In this document: in pieces, positions 30,341-40,295 of the stretch | Numbering within the stretch: position 1 is the stretch's first letter | How the letters are laid out: each line of letters starts with the position of its first letter | From: an uncultured Schlesneria sp. | GTDB taxonomy: Bacteria > Planctomycetota > Planctomycetia > Planctomycetales > Planctomycetaceae | Assembly (NCBI GenBank): GCA_903858935.1 | Contig: CAIOKO010000003.1 | Location: 18,181-82,180, forward strand | DNA length: 64,000 bases | Reading direction: 5' to 3' | Translations under genes and position numbers: made by a program | The notes under the pieces: generated by a model | What the model saw: only the letters and a program-made list of their open reading frames with translations | Database searches by the model: none | Told to the model about the DNA's origin: nothing

Positions 30341-31858
30341 ATGAACCCTATTTCAGACGTTCCATTAATCGAGGCTCCAGATTGCCATCTGGATTCTCCC
30401 GTAAAGGAAGGCGACTCGGATTCTTGTCGGGCCCCGTTGTTCGTAGATCTGGATGGTACATTAATTGCCACTGATCTTCTCTATGAGGGGATCGCAGCCA
30501 TTGCGGCTCGGCGGCCTCTTGAGCTCTTAAAGTTGCCGTATTGGATCTCGCAAGGGCGTGCACAATTCAAGCAGAAGGTTGCGAGCGAGGGGGGGGCTGA
30601 CGCGGATTATTTGCCTTATCGTAGTCAGGTTGTTGACTTTTTGACCGAGCAGCGGAAAGCGGGGGTCTCCCTGGTTTTGGCGACAGCAAGTCCTCAAGAA
30701 TTGGCGGAATCCGTATCAGAGCACTTGCAGTTGTTTGACGCAGTTCTCGCTTCTGATGGCGAACGGAATTTAAAAGCAGAACAAAAGTGCGAAGCGATTC
30801 AAAGTTATTGTCGTGAGCGTGGATTTTCAAAATTCGCATATCTAGGTGACTCACGAGCAGATTTAGAAGTCTGGAAACACGCGTCAAAGTGTTACATTGT
30901 TGGATCAGCATCTCCGTCTCTCATCAGGCAATTGCGCACGATGAACGCCGAGACGGAAGTCATCGGTAGTCGCTCGCAGACGATTGGCGCCGTTTGGAGG
31001 GTTCTGCGCCCGCATCAATGGATCAAAAATATTCTGTTGTTCGTGCCAATTATTGTCAGCATTCCGCAAAACTGGTCGCTTGTTTATCTGGGGTTTGCCG
31101 CTTTCGTCGCCTTCAGTTTGTGCGCATCGTCGGTCTATGTGTTTAATGACATGATCGACATCCGTGCGGACAGAAGGCATCGTAGAAAACGGCGACGACC
31201 ATTTGCCTCTGGCGAATTACCACTCGAATACGGACCGGTTATCGGCCTGTGCGCATTCCTTTCCGGCTTTGCCGTCGCACTGTTGTTTCTCAATCAGATT
31301 TTCCTGCTGCTCTTAATGGTCTATTTCGCATCGACAACGCTCTATTCCATCTGGTGGAAGCGTAAGATGCTGGTTGATGTCTTTGTCCTGTCGGGGCTGT
31401 ATACGATTCGACTGTTTGCGGGGGGGGTCGCGGTCGGTATTCCCGTTTCAGAATGGCTGCTGACGTTTTCAGTATTCCTTTTTTCGTCATTGGCGTTTCT
31501 GAAAAGATATGCTGAGTTGCTTCATCACTTTACTTCCAAGGTGACACACCAGGAGCGCCGACGTGGATATCTGCCAGGGGATCTAACCCTTGTTGAGAGT
31601 ATGGGAGTGACTTCGGGGTATTTGTCGGTGCTCGTACTGGCACTCTACATTCATAGTCCTGAAATTCGACCACTCTATTCACGCAGCTGGCCAATGTGGA
31701 TTGTTTGCGGGATCTTACTTTACTGGATCAGTCGAATGTGGATGAAAGCTCGTCGAGGGTCTCTAACAGATGATCCGATCGTTTTTGCAGTTAAAGATCG
31801 GATAAGCCTAATTGCAGGTGGGGTTGTTGGTGTGCTGTTGATGATTGCAAAGCTGTAA
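30341..31858 (+). CDS. HAD-family hydrolase fused to UbiA prenyltransferase (DPPR synthase-like)
   Basis: N-terminal LFVDLDGTLIATDLLYEG...YLGDSRADLEVWKHA (HAD); C-terminal RPHQWIKNILLFVPI, VYVFNDMIDIRADRRHRRKRRRPFASGELP, TTLYSIWWKRKMLVDVFVLSGLYTIRLFAGG. Confidence 0.9.
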   Translation: MNPISDVPLIEAPDCHLDSPVKEGDSDSCRAPLFVDLDGTLIATDLLYEGIAAIAARRPLELLKLPYWISQGRAQFKQKVASEGGADADYLPYRSQVVDFLTEQRKAGVSLVLATASPQELAESVSEHLQLFDAVLASDGERNLKAEQKCEAIQSYCRERGFSKFAYLGDSRADLEVWKHASKCYIVGSASPSLIRQLRTMNAETEVIGSRSQTIGAVWRVLRPHQWIKNILLFVPIIVSIPQNWSLVYLGFAAFVAFSLCASSVYVFNDMIDIRADRRHRRKRRRPFASGELPLEYGPVIGLCAFLSGFAVALLFLNQIFLLLLMVYFASTTLYSIWWKRKMLVDVFVLSGLYTIRLFAGGVAVGIPVSEWLLTFSVFLFSSLAFLKRYAELLHHFTSKVTHQERRRGYLPGDLTLVESMGVTSGYLSVLVLALYIHSPEIRPLYSRSWPMWIVCGILLYWISRMWMKARRGSLTDDPIVFAVKDRISLIAGGVVGVLLMIAKL

Positions 31859-31918
31859 AGCGACGAAAACCACTCTTGTTTATCGCGTCTAAAAAGTTGT
31901 GGTTGGAGAGTTCGACCA

Positions 31919-33052
31919 ATGATTCCGAGCAGTGCATCAGGCCGTCCACCGTCGTCGGCCGTGTATTATTCATTAGCGATTCGTCAATTCTTGTTCATTG
32001 TGAGCGGGATTGTGTTTGCCGCACTATGGCTCTTCGAGGCCGACACGGAGAATGCGTTGCCTGAGGTGCCTCCGTTCAATTCTGTCGTCGGCATCACTCG
32101 GGCAACGGGGTACGCACCGTTTACTTACCGGCGGTTAGTGTTTGATCTTGCCGACATTATAACTCGCGCGACCCCTGAATCTTTCTGGCAGTTAATCGAC
32201 TGGGTGTTCACGGAATCGAGTTTAGGTAAACGTATCGCGATGGCGAGGCCGTTTCGTTCCTGGCCACGCGCGGAGATCCCATTATTGTGCACGGTAAGTG
32301 TGCTTATTTGTGCTTCTTACTGTGGGTTCATATATACATGCAGATATTTGTTTGAGTTGTTCTACATCAGCCCGGTGTGGTTTAAAGACGTGGGAAGCGT
32401 CGCGTTGGGGTTCTTAGCGCTTGGGTCAATGGGTGGGTATTATTTTAGCTATCCCTACGATATCCCTCAGATGTTTGTTTTCACCTTGTGCTGTTCGATG
32501 ATTTTCGCGAATTCGTTGTGGTTTTTTCCCTTGTTTATTGCCGCGGCCTATTCCAAGGAAACGTCATTTCTTCTGATTCCACTCTACTGGTTGTGCCAGC
32601 GAAATCGGTACAGCGTAGCGGCATTGCTGAAGTGTTTCTTGCTGCTGGTGGTGTACTTTGCCATTCACTGGTATGTCGTCAAAACTTATCCCGGCCTTCC
32701 TTACAATTTTGTCGCACTTAAGCGGAATTTATGGAAACTTGGCACTTTTGCGATCTTTTACTCGTGGAGCATTGCTACTTTGTTTGTTGTCGTGTTGTTG
32801 TCGATAAAAGAGTGGCATCGATTTCCGAAGCCGTTGCGAAATTGGGTACGGCTTTTTCCGATTGTCTGGATTTTGGCCCTTTATCAGGGTTGGATCGAAG
32901 AACGACGCATGTATCTCGAGTTTGTTGCGCCATTTGGTTTTCTCGGACTGCAGGTTGTTACTAAACTTGCAGGGTGCGAAAGCGTGATGAGGCCGAAACT
33001 GGATTTCGTAGAGTGTGACACGGGCGCCAGTGCGTTAGGCTCAGAGAAATAG
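31919..33052 (+). CDS. Multi-TM membrane protein of unknown function
   Basis: Long ORF with several hydrophobic segments, directly after the HAD-UbiA gene. Confidence 0.65.
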   Translation: MIPSSASGRPPSSAVYYSLAIRQFLFIVSGIVFAALWLFEADTENALPEVPPFNSVVGITRATGYAPFTYRRLVFDLADIITRATPESFWQLIDWVFTESSLGKRIAMARPFRSWPRAEIPLLCTVSVLICASYCGFIYTCRYLFELFYISPVWFKDVGSVALGFLALGSMGGYYFSYPYDIPQMFVFTLCCSMIFANSLWFFPLFIAAAYSKETSFLLIPLYWLCQRNRYSVAALLKCFLLLVVYFAIHWYVVKTYPGLPYNFVALKRNLWKLGTFAIFYSWSIATLFVVVLLSIKEWHRFPKPLRNWVRLFPIVWILALYQGWIEERRMYLEFVAPFGFLGLQVVTKLAGCESVMRPKLDFVECDTGASALGSEK

Positions 33053-33166
33053 AGGTAGGCATCAATGTTGCGTTATTGAAGCCGATAACTTGCGAAGGTG
33101 TCAGTGCTGATGCGGGAGAGTGTTCGCCGACCTTGGGCATCGCCAAATCGATTTGACCTGTCATTT

Positions 33167-33189
33167 CACACACACACACACACACACAC
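33167..33189. repeat. (CA)11 dinucleotide microsatellite
   Basis: CACACACACACACACACACACAC immediately downstream of the HAD-IIA gene stop. Confidence 0.95.
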
Positions 33190-33201
33190 GTTTCGGTCTC
33201 T

Positions 33202-34107
33202 TCATGCGTCGCTTGCTTCGAAGAGCTTGCGAAGTTCTACCAGGTCCGTGGCGATGATATGGGGCGGTTTGATTGCCGTTTCGAAATCGTGGCGGGAACT
33301 GACGCCAGTTAAGACGCCTGTCGTAGCCAGGCCCATTCCTAAAGCGCCTGAAATATCGGTATCGTAGCGATCGCCGACCATCATTGCTTCATGTGGTTGG
33401 ACCCCGATTCGTCGAATTGCCTGATCATACATCCCTCGGTTTGGCTTGCCGATTACGATCGGTTCAACGCCGGTGGCTGTCTGCAGCAATGAGAGGATAC
33501 TGCCGGCACCGGGTAACAAGCCGCGTTCGCTGGGGTAGCTCGGATCAGAGTTCGTGCCGAGGAAGCGGGCGCCGTTTCGGATTGCGAGGGCAACTCGTGC
33601 CAGTTCTTCGTAGGTCAATTCAAAATTGATCCCGGCAATTGCGTATGTCGCTTCTGTTGAATCTGTCGTCAGTTCGAATCCATGCTGCTTAAGGGCCGCT
33701 CGCAAGCCGTCCTGGCCAACGATGATAATCTTCCCTTTTGGCCAGCCGTGGTCCCGAATTTGTTCGGCGAGCCAACCGGCTGTTGCTTCGGCACTCCCCA
33801 GAATCTGTTCCGGCCTGGCTCGAACGCCCATCCCTGTCAGTTTTTCGACAAACTGTGCCGGAGTCCTGCTGGCGTTGTTGGTGACGCATAGCCATTTCCG
33901 GCCGGTTTGCTCGAGATAGTCGAACATGGCTTGAACACCAGGTAGCAGTTGGGTGCCGACATAGATTACTCCATCCATATCGAACAGAATTCCACGGACG
34001 CGCCGCAGGTCGACCGAAGTTGAATTCGTCACACAAAACTCCTCATGAAAGCATTCTTCTGTTCCCAAGTTTGATGGAAAGGTAGCGAAGACCTCGAAGG
34101 AATGCAC
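33202..34107 (-). CDS. HAD-IIA family hydrolase (NagD/phosphoglycolate phosphatase-like)
   Basis: [50 protein letters not shown]...[34 protein letters not shown]. The true start may be internal, about 34031. Confidence 0.9.
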   Translation of the reverse strand: MHSFEVFATFPSNLGTEECFHEEFCVTNSTSVDLRRVRGILFDMDGVIYVGTQLLPGVQAMFDYLEQTGRKWLCVTNNASRTPAQFVEKLTGMGVRARPEQILGSAEATAGWLAEQIRDHGWPKGKIIIVGQDGLRAALKQHGFELTTDSTEATYAIAGINFELTYEELARVALAIRNGARFLGTNSDPSYPSERGLLPGAGSILSLLQTATGVEPIVIGKPNRGMYDQAIRRIGVQPHEAMMVGDRYDTDISGALGMGLATTGVLTGVSSRHDFETAIKPPHIIATDLVELRKLFEASDA

Positions 34108-34445
34108 CTCCGGAGAGCGGAACTGATGATTCGTAAATCAGTTGTGGCACGAGAGCTGTTCAATACACCCGCTTAAAACATCGAGATTGGAATCGTCAGT
34201 TTTCAGAATCCTGGTACGCAGGGCATCTATCCAAAAGTCAACTGTGACCCGAGCAAATGCTCAATTCGGATTCGTACCTGAATTATTTCTGAATTCTGCG
34301 AAACATCTGCCGTATTTCGGGGTTTATCGTACTATCGGCAAAACTTTTCTCGTGAATCTTCGGGAACCGTTTGGTAGAAATGCCGAAACAAACTAGTGAT
34401 CGTCCGAAGAATTGATCTTTTTTGGCGCGAAACAGGAACCATGTG

Positions 34446-36395
34446 ATGATCAGGCCAGGTATCCACGTTGCGTTCGTCTTTCTTCAAATCGCAGCTTTTG
34501 CTGTTTTTTCGGTCGCAGAAGAAAAGCCGCAATCGAAAAGCGTTTCTTCCAAAGATGTTGCATCGGAAGTTGATCGTCAGATCCTGGCCGAACTGCAAAA
34601 AGCTGGCGTCACGGTTGCCGCACGGTGCAGTGATGAAGACTTTCTGCGGCGGGTTTCGCTGGATATCACGGGACAGCTGCCTTCTCCCAGTGACGTGATC
34701 GCGTTTCGCCAGAATAATGATCCGGACAAACGGGCTGCGCTGATTGACAAATTGGCTGATTCTTCGGAATTCGGTTTGAATTGGGCTCGATACTGGCGGG
34801 ATGTCATTTACTTCCGGGCGACAGAGCAGCGTTCCCGATTCAATCAGGAAGAATTCACCGACTGGATGGCCGAGCAATGGAATAAAGGGACGGGTTGGAA
34901 TTCGACAGTTACTGCGATGCTAACCGCTTCCGGGAATGTTGAAGAGCACCCTGAAACAGCATTGATTTTTGCTCAAGGTGCGATTGCGGAAGAAGTTGCG
35001 GCCGAGGCGTGTCGAGTGTTTTTGGGTATCCAGCTTCAATGCGCCAACTGTCACGATCACCCGTCGGATATTTGGAAACGTGAGCAATTCCATCAGTTGA
35101 CTGCTTACTTCCCCCGGATGGCTGAGCGGCGAATGAATGCCGGGATGCCGGAATACGAGATCGTTTCGGTGAACACCGAGAGTAAGCAAGGGGACTTCAT
35201 GCGTGAGAACCCTGAGATGTTCATTCGTGCATTTGACCGCGATAACGATCTGAAGCTTTCCAAAAAGGAGCTTGAAGCCGGGCCAAAACGACTCGGAAGG
35301 CGGATTGCTGCGACAATGAAAGAGGGAAAGAACGATGAGATGCAGAATGAAGGCATGAAGGACGAAAAGATAGGTGCAGGAAGACTTCCTGCCAAAGCAA
35401 TCGAAAGGCTTTTTGCATTCGGTGATACAAACAAGGACGACCTGCTGACGGTTGAAGAGATTAAGGCGGCGCAACCACCCGTCAATCGACGTCGAGGATC
35501 GACAGAACACCATATGGTCGATCTCAAGAACCCTAATTCCCTTGGTGCCATCGTTGATCCGAAATTTTTCGTCAGTGGGGAAACGTTACCTCGCGGGCAG
35601 ACTGACGAAGAGCGCCGAATGGCAGTTGCCAAGTCGTTTACGTCTTCTGAAAATCCCTGGTTTGCTCGAGCAATCGTCAATCGCGTCTGGGCAGAGATGC
35701 TGGGAGAAGGTTTCTATATGCCGGTCGACGATATTGGCCCAACGCGAGAAGCGCGATATCCCGCCGTGCTTGACTTGATTTGTCAGAACTTTATTGCGAA
35801 CGGGCTGAATCCGAAGTGGCTGGTTCGAACGATTGCTAACACCGAGGCTTATCAACGGAAGATTCAGTCCAGACCCGCATCTGAAAATGAACTCCCCTTT
35901 GCGTCGGCAACGCCGGTTCCGCTTCGTTCAGATGTCGTCTTCAATTCGTTGGCACAAGTGTTCGGCGTGACTGAAGATGAAATGAGTGGTCGTACTGTTA
36001 GGGCGGCTGACAAAAAGGAAAAGAAAGACAAGCCTCGCGCGTTTCTACAAAGTCCGCGGTTCTTGTTCGACGCTTTGTTCGGGATTGATCCGTCAGTCCC
36101 CAAGGACGATGTGATGGGTAACATCCCCCAATCACTGATGATGATGAATTCTCGCGTTTTTCGGGCGAGAATGTCGGCCGGAAGAAACACGCAGCTTTCG
36201 AAGATTCTTGGTGAACATCGAGACAACCGAGATGCCCTGCGGGAACTCTATTTGCTCGTGCTGGCGCGTGAGCCGTCGACCGAAGAAGTGAAAATCTGTT
36301 CGGACTACATTGCTGAAGTGAAGGATCGCCCGGAAGCGTTTGAAGACATGATGTGGAGTTTGCTGAACTCAAGCGAGTTCGTTTCCCGGCGCTAG
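34446..36395 (+). CDS. DUF1549/DUF1553 domain protein with two inserted EF-hand-like loops
   Basis: FLRRVSLDITGQLPSPSDV, LGIQLQCANCHDHPSD, NPWFARAIVNRVWAEMLGEGFYMPVDDIGP; EF-hand-like DRDNDLKLSKKE and DTNKDDLLTVEE. Confidence 0.9.
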   Translation: MIRPGIHVAFVFLQIAAFAVFSVAEEKPQSKSVSSKDVASEVDRQILAELQKAGVTVAARCSDEDFLRRVSLDITGQLPSPSDVIAFRQNNDPDKRAALIDKLADSSEFGLNWARYWRDVIYFRATEQRSRFNQEEFTDWMAEQWNKGTGWNSTVTAMLTASGNVEEHPETALIFAQGAIAEEVAAEACRVFLGIQLQCANCHDHPSDIWKREQFHQLTAYFPRMAERRMNAGMPEYEIVSVNTESKQGDFMRENPEMFIRAFDRDNDLKLSKKELEAGPKRLGRRIAATMKEGKNDEMQNEGMKDEKIGAGRLPAKAIERLFAFGDTNKDDLLTVEEIKAAQPPVNRRRGSTEHHMVDLKNPNSLGAIVDPKFFVSGETLPRGQTDEERRMAVAKSFTSSENPWFARAIVNRVWAEMLGEGFYMPVDDIGPTREARYPAVLDLICQNFIANGLNPKWLVRTIANTEAYQRKIQSRPASENELPFASATPVPLRSDVVFNSLAQVFGVTEDEMSGRTVRAADKKEKKDKPRAFLQSPRFLFDALFGIDPSVPKDDVMGNIPQSLMMMNSRVFRARMSAGRNTQLSKILGEHRDNRDALRELYLLVLAREPSTEEVKICSDYIAEVKDRPEAFEDMMWSLLNSSEFVSRR

Positions 36396-36478
36396 GGCTT
36401 CAACTGTTTCGCCCACACGACTTTCGTCTTTCGCTCACACTTTGAAAATTCAAACAACTCTCGTATCGGAGATTCGTC

Positions 36479-37777
36479 ATGACTGAATTCAGCTGGCACG
36501 AAAACGTTGCACTCAATCGTCAGTCAGTTTCACGAAGAAGGTTCTTGTACGGCGCTTCGGCGATCGCGGCTGCGGGGGCTGTGAATTTTCGGGATGTGAT
36601 GTCGGTCCAGGCCGATGAGCTGCGAAAACAGGGGCGAGCGATGATCCTGCTGTTTATGCAGGGTGGTCCATCTCAGTTCGAAACCTTTGACCCGAAGCCG
36701 GGTACGGAAAATGGCGGTCCGACGACAGCGATCAGCACCGCTGCATCCGGTATCCAGATTGCCGAGGGGTGGGAGAAAACCGCTCAGCAGATGAAGGACA
36801 TCGCGATCATTCGCTCGATGACCACCAAAGAAGGGGAGCACCTGCGGGCCGCCTATCAAATGCATACCGGCTATATCCCCTCGGGTTCGGTGAAGCATCC
36901 GTCATTAGGTTCGTGTATCGCGAAGGAACTGGCGGTCACAGATCGCGAATTGCCGTCGGTCGTGACAATTGGTGATCGCGGGGCTAATGGGTCGGGCGCC
37001 GGTTTCCTGGGGGTCGATTACGAACCATTTCAAATTTCCGGCCGTAACGTGGGGACAGTGCCCGACAATGTCGGACCGATCGTCGGCGAAAAGCGATTTA
37101 CGCGGCGACAAGGACTGCTCGACAAGCTCGAAGGGGAGTTCGCCGCACGAGGGGGCGAGACCGTTGTGAATAACCATCGTCGAATCTACGACAAGTCGGC
37201 GAAGCTTGTCCTGTCGCCGATGACAAAGACGTTTGACTTGAGTCTCGAAACCGCCGAGACGAAAGAGCGTTACGGCAATTCAGAATTTGGCAAAGGATGC
37301 CTGCTCGCCCGTCGGCTAGTTGAAGCAGGCGTCACGTTTGTTGAAGTCAGACTTAACGGTTGGGACTCGCATAAAGATGTGTTCGATGGTGTTAAGGGAC
37401 TCGCGAGCAAATGCGATCCAGCATTGTCGGCATTGATTACTGACCTCAAAGATCGCGGTCTTTTCGATAAGACGCTGATCATGTGGACGGGCGAATTTGG
37501 ACGGACGCCAAAAATCAATCCGAATACCGGTCGCGATCACTGGCCTCGCAATTTCAATACATTGCTCGCTGGTGGCGGAATTCAAGGGGGCCAGGTGATC
37601 GGCGAAACGGCCAAAGACGGCATGGGGATCGTTAATGATCCTGTGAACATTCCTGATTTGTTCAGCACGATCTGCACGTCGCTTGAAGTCAATCCCGCCA
37701 AGGAAAACATGAGTCCGATCGGCAGGCCGCTCAAGATTGTCGACGGCGGACAACCGGTCGCCAAGCTGTTCAGTTAG
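36479..37777 (+). CDS. DUF1501 domain-containing protein (Tat-type signal)
   Basis: SRRRFLYGASAIAAAGAVNF signal; ILLFMQGGPSQFETFDPKPG...LMWTGEFGRTPKINPNTGRDHWPRNFNTLLAGGGI. Confidence 0.92.
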   Translation: MTEFSWHENVALNRQSVSRRRFLYGASAIAAAGAVNFRDVMSVQADELRKQGRAMILLFMQGGPSQFETFDPKPGTENGGPTTAISTAASGIQIAEGWEKTAQQMKDIAIIRSMTTKEGEHLRAAYQMHTGYIPSGSVKHPSLGSCIAKELAVTDRELPSVVTIGDRGANGSGAGFLGVDYEPFQISGRNVGTVPDNVGPIVGEKRFTRRQGLLDKLEGEFAARGGETVVNNHRRIYDKSAKLVLSPMTKTFDLSLETAETKERYGNSEFGKGCLLARRLVEAGVTFVEVRLNGWDSHKDVFDGVKGLASKCDPALSALITDLKDRGLFDKTLIMWTGEFGRTPKINPNTGRDHWPRNFNTLLAGGGIQGGQVIGETAKDGMGIVNDPVNIPDLFSTICTSLEVNPAKENMSPIGRPLKIVDGGQPVAKLFS

Positions 37778-37790
37778 CGCAAAGTGATTC

Positions 37791-39392
37791 TCATCGGGGC
37801 GATTCGAGCAGCAGGTAAAGGACATTGTCGGTAAATGCCGGGTCTTTTGTCAGACCCAAATGGTCAGTGAACAGAAATGTTACGCTGTTCCATTTGATCG
37901 GGCTCTGAAGGCGCGGAGCCCAGTTCGCTCGATCGGCAAGACGCTCGTCCATCAGTGCGCTATGTCGCGTCACGAGCCCGTCGCCAGCGACTCGCGCGGT
38001 CGGGGTGAGCGTGCCACGGCCGTCGATCATGTATTGAAACAACGTCGGGTGGGCATCACTGGCGATCAGATGGATCGATGTTCCGTCTGGCGGATTGACC
38101 TTAGTATCGATCGCCGCGTGAAACTGCTCTGCTCGACGCAAACATTTCGACAGATGTTCGTAAGCGATTTCCAGCCGACGTTGAGGGTCTGGTTCGTCCG
38201 GAAGCAATAGACGCAGAACTTCTGCTTGAGTGGGGTTAAAGAATCCCCAATGAGCCTGTGCCCAGACTTTGGGATCATAAAGATCGACTGCGACACGCTT
38301 GGGGCCAGAAACCACCGGGCGATGCCGAGTTCGGGGAAGCAGTTGGTAAACGGACGGCATCGTTCCCAGCAGAGCTGGTTCGTATTTCGAAAAGAAGCGT
38401 GAGAATTGCACCCCTTTTGTCAGATATTCGACCGCCTGCAATGATCCCGCGTTGGGAGGTGCGACCATCACCAGTCGATCAACGTATTTCGCACCCGCCC
38501 AGGTGACTTCAGGCGGTGAATCATCATCAGGAAGTGGGGCATTCCCGTATTGCAGGTAATACCGCGCCATAACGCCCCCCATGGAGTGGGCGACGATGTC
38601 GAAACGAACCGGCTGAGCATTGTCGCCATATCGTTTGCGGCGTTCCTCTTCGACATAAGCTTTTTTTTCGAGAATGAATTCGTGAAGCAGTGCTGCGGTT
38701 TCGACGTTATCGCGTCGCCAGTCGTAGGCGAATTGAAAGCAGTTTGCGGGTTGTGATCCCGGTTCGACGCTCGCGGCCGTCGAAGCCGTGTCACGATATC
38801 CGCCAATACCGAGCGCCGTGACGATGTCCCGGTAAGCCGCAATCTGAAACAGCACGCCGAAGACGCGGACATTCAGTGTGTCGAGCGGACCAGCAACTTT
38901 GTTTGTATCAGTCAATTCATCTAGAGGTTGCCCGTCTTCGATTGGTAACGCCAGTAGTCTTGCGCCTTCAGGAGTGGAAGGGTCGATTCCATTTCCACCA
39001 AATTCCCCCCAGACGACTCGCCGTTCGGTGTCGTCAACAAGCCTCGAGCCGAGAATACCAGGAATGACAATAATGGGATTTCGCTGCAATTCGTCAGATT
39101 GAGAAGTTCGGCTGTAAATGCTGCCCAGATCCGGGCGGCCCCAGGCGGTCCGAGATTCATTCGTCGCCGTCGGTATCACTTCGCCCGTCTCATCTTCCGA
39201 CGAATCTGACGTTTGTTGAATCTTTAAATCGGGCGGACAAGATTTCCAAATGCCGACGGGTGAAGAGGTTGCGACGTCTCGATTCGCCTCGCGGTCGTTC
39301 AGGACCGTAGCGCGTCCGGCTGGAGCAAACGAGCGGCAACCCGCCAACGTCGCCCAGATACAGACCGCGAACCAGACTGATTTCCGATACAT
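37791..39392 (-). CDS. Lecithin:cholesterol acyltransferase (LCAT)-like alpha/beta-hydrolase lipoprotein
   Basis: MYRKSVWFAVCIWATLAGCRS lipoprotein signal; PIIVIPGILGSRLVD; FDIVAHSMGGVMARYYLQ (GxSxG); FAYDWRRDN. Confidence 0.82.
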   Translation of the reverse strand: MYRKSVWFAVCIWATLAGCRSFAPAGRATVLNDREANRDVATSSPVGIWKSCPPDLKIQQTSDSSEDETGEVIPTATNESRTAWGRPDLGSIYSRTSQSDELQRNPIIVIPGILGSRLVDDTERRVVWGEFGGNGIDPSTPEGARLLALPIEDGQPLDELTDTNKVAGPLDTLNVRVFGVLFQIAAYRDIVTALGIGGYRDTASTAASVEPGSQPANCFQFAYDWRRDNVETAALLHEFILEKKAYVEEERRKRYGDNAQPVRFDIVAHSMGGVMARYYLQYGNAPLPDDDSPPEVTWAGAKYVDRLVMVAPPNAGSLQAVEYLTKGVQFSRFFSKYEPALLGTMPSVYQLLPRTRHRPVVSGPKRVAVDLYDPKVWAQAHWGFFNPTQAEVLRLLLPDEPDPQRRLEIAYEHLSKCLRRAEQFHAAIDTKVNPPDGTSIHLIASDAHPTLFQYMIDGRGTLTPTARVAGDGLVTRHSALMDERLADRANWAPRLQSPIKWNSVTFLFTDHLGLTKDPAFTDNVLYLLLESPR

Positions 39393-39470
39393 GACCCGCC
39401 CCGTCCATGGAGCCATTTTGAAGAGGGCCTGATCCTAATCTAAATCTCCAAACCGGGACAGAGGATTTTC

Positions 39471-39851
39471 CTACCGATGTTTTATCTCTCGAAACTTCGG
39501 TGGATATTCCAGCGTGAAGACAACAACCTCTTCACCGGTCGATGTGCTGATGTCGTGATGCAGGCTCACCACGCGAACTCCGGTGGCTTCTTCGACCATG
39601 GCTTCCATCAGCGGTCGCGCCAATTCGATCAATTGGGTTCGAACTTGTTTGAGCAAGTCTCGCCCCTTTTCGGGGTGCAGGGTCTTCACCAGTTGTTGTT
39701 CCGCTGCGGTCAACACGCCGTAAAGTCGGACCACCAACAGATCGCCGATCAAGTGGGTCTGGATGTCCTTGGGGCCGCGCCCCATGTACTCCTGTTCGAA
39801 GCGCGAGATTCCCTGGCTGATCGCCGCTTCGATTTCGCCTTGTGACTTCAT
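39471..39851 (-). CDS. DUF2294-like protein
   Basis: MKSQGEIEAAISQGISRFEQEYMGRGPKDIQTHLIGDLLVVRLYGVLTAAEQQLVKTLHPEKGRDLLKQVRTQL...VVSLHHDISTSTGEEVVVFTL. Confidence 0.72.
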   Translation of the reverse strand: MKSQGEIEAAISQGISRFEQEYMGRGPKDIQTHLIGDLLVVRLYGVLTAAEQQLVKTLHPEKGRDLLKQVRTQLIELARPLMEAMVEEATGVRVVSLHHDISTSTGEEVVVFTLEYPPKFREIKHR

Positions 39852-40043
39852 CGCGATTCCTGCTTTCACTGACGACCCTGGCATTTATCGCTTATCGAGG
39901 AGGCCTGCCAGCAAGATCGTATCGAAACGGACGGCATTCTTAACGCGATTCACATTTTTGTCGCGTGGAGTTTATCAATGTTATTATGAAATAAACAGTA
40001 CAATTGCATTGCAAAATCTTCAAAGGCACGTAAAATGGACAAC

Positions 40044-40077
40044 GTTGAAAGAAAGTAATTATAAATTTTCTTTCAAC
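40044..40077. repeat. 11-bp perfect inverted repeat (hairpin)
   Basis: GTTGAAAGAAA ... TTTCTTTCAAC. Confidence 0.65.
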
Positions 40078-40080
40078 ATC

Positions 40081-40190
40081 GATCGGAAAACTAATTAAAA
40101 AGCAGCTCGGCCGGTGCCGGGAGGCTCGTTATGAAGTAAGCCGACGCGATGGAATACCTCAAGGTGTTCTGCCGCGTCGGCTTTTTTTTT
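40081..40190 (+). ncRNA. Putative structured RNA element A ending in a Rho-independent-like terminator
   Basis: GATCGGAAAAC ... GTAAGCCGACGCG-atg-GAATACCT-ca-AGGTGTTC-tgc-CGCGTCGGCTTTTTTTTT; related to element B at 53229. Confidence 0.5.
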
Positions 40191-40295
40191 GACCTGTGCT
40201 TCCCTCTCCCCTCCCTGCTTTGCCTTTGATCCGGAATTCACGAGTGGAATGTCTGCTCAATCATCTTTTGGATCTCTTCGATGGAGTTGGTCGCG

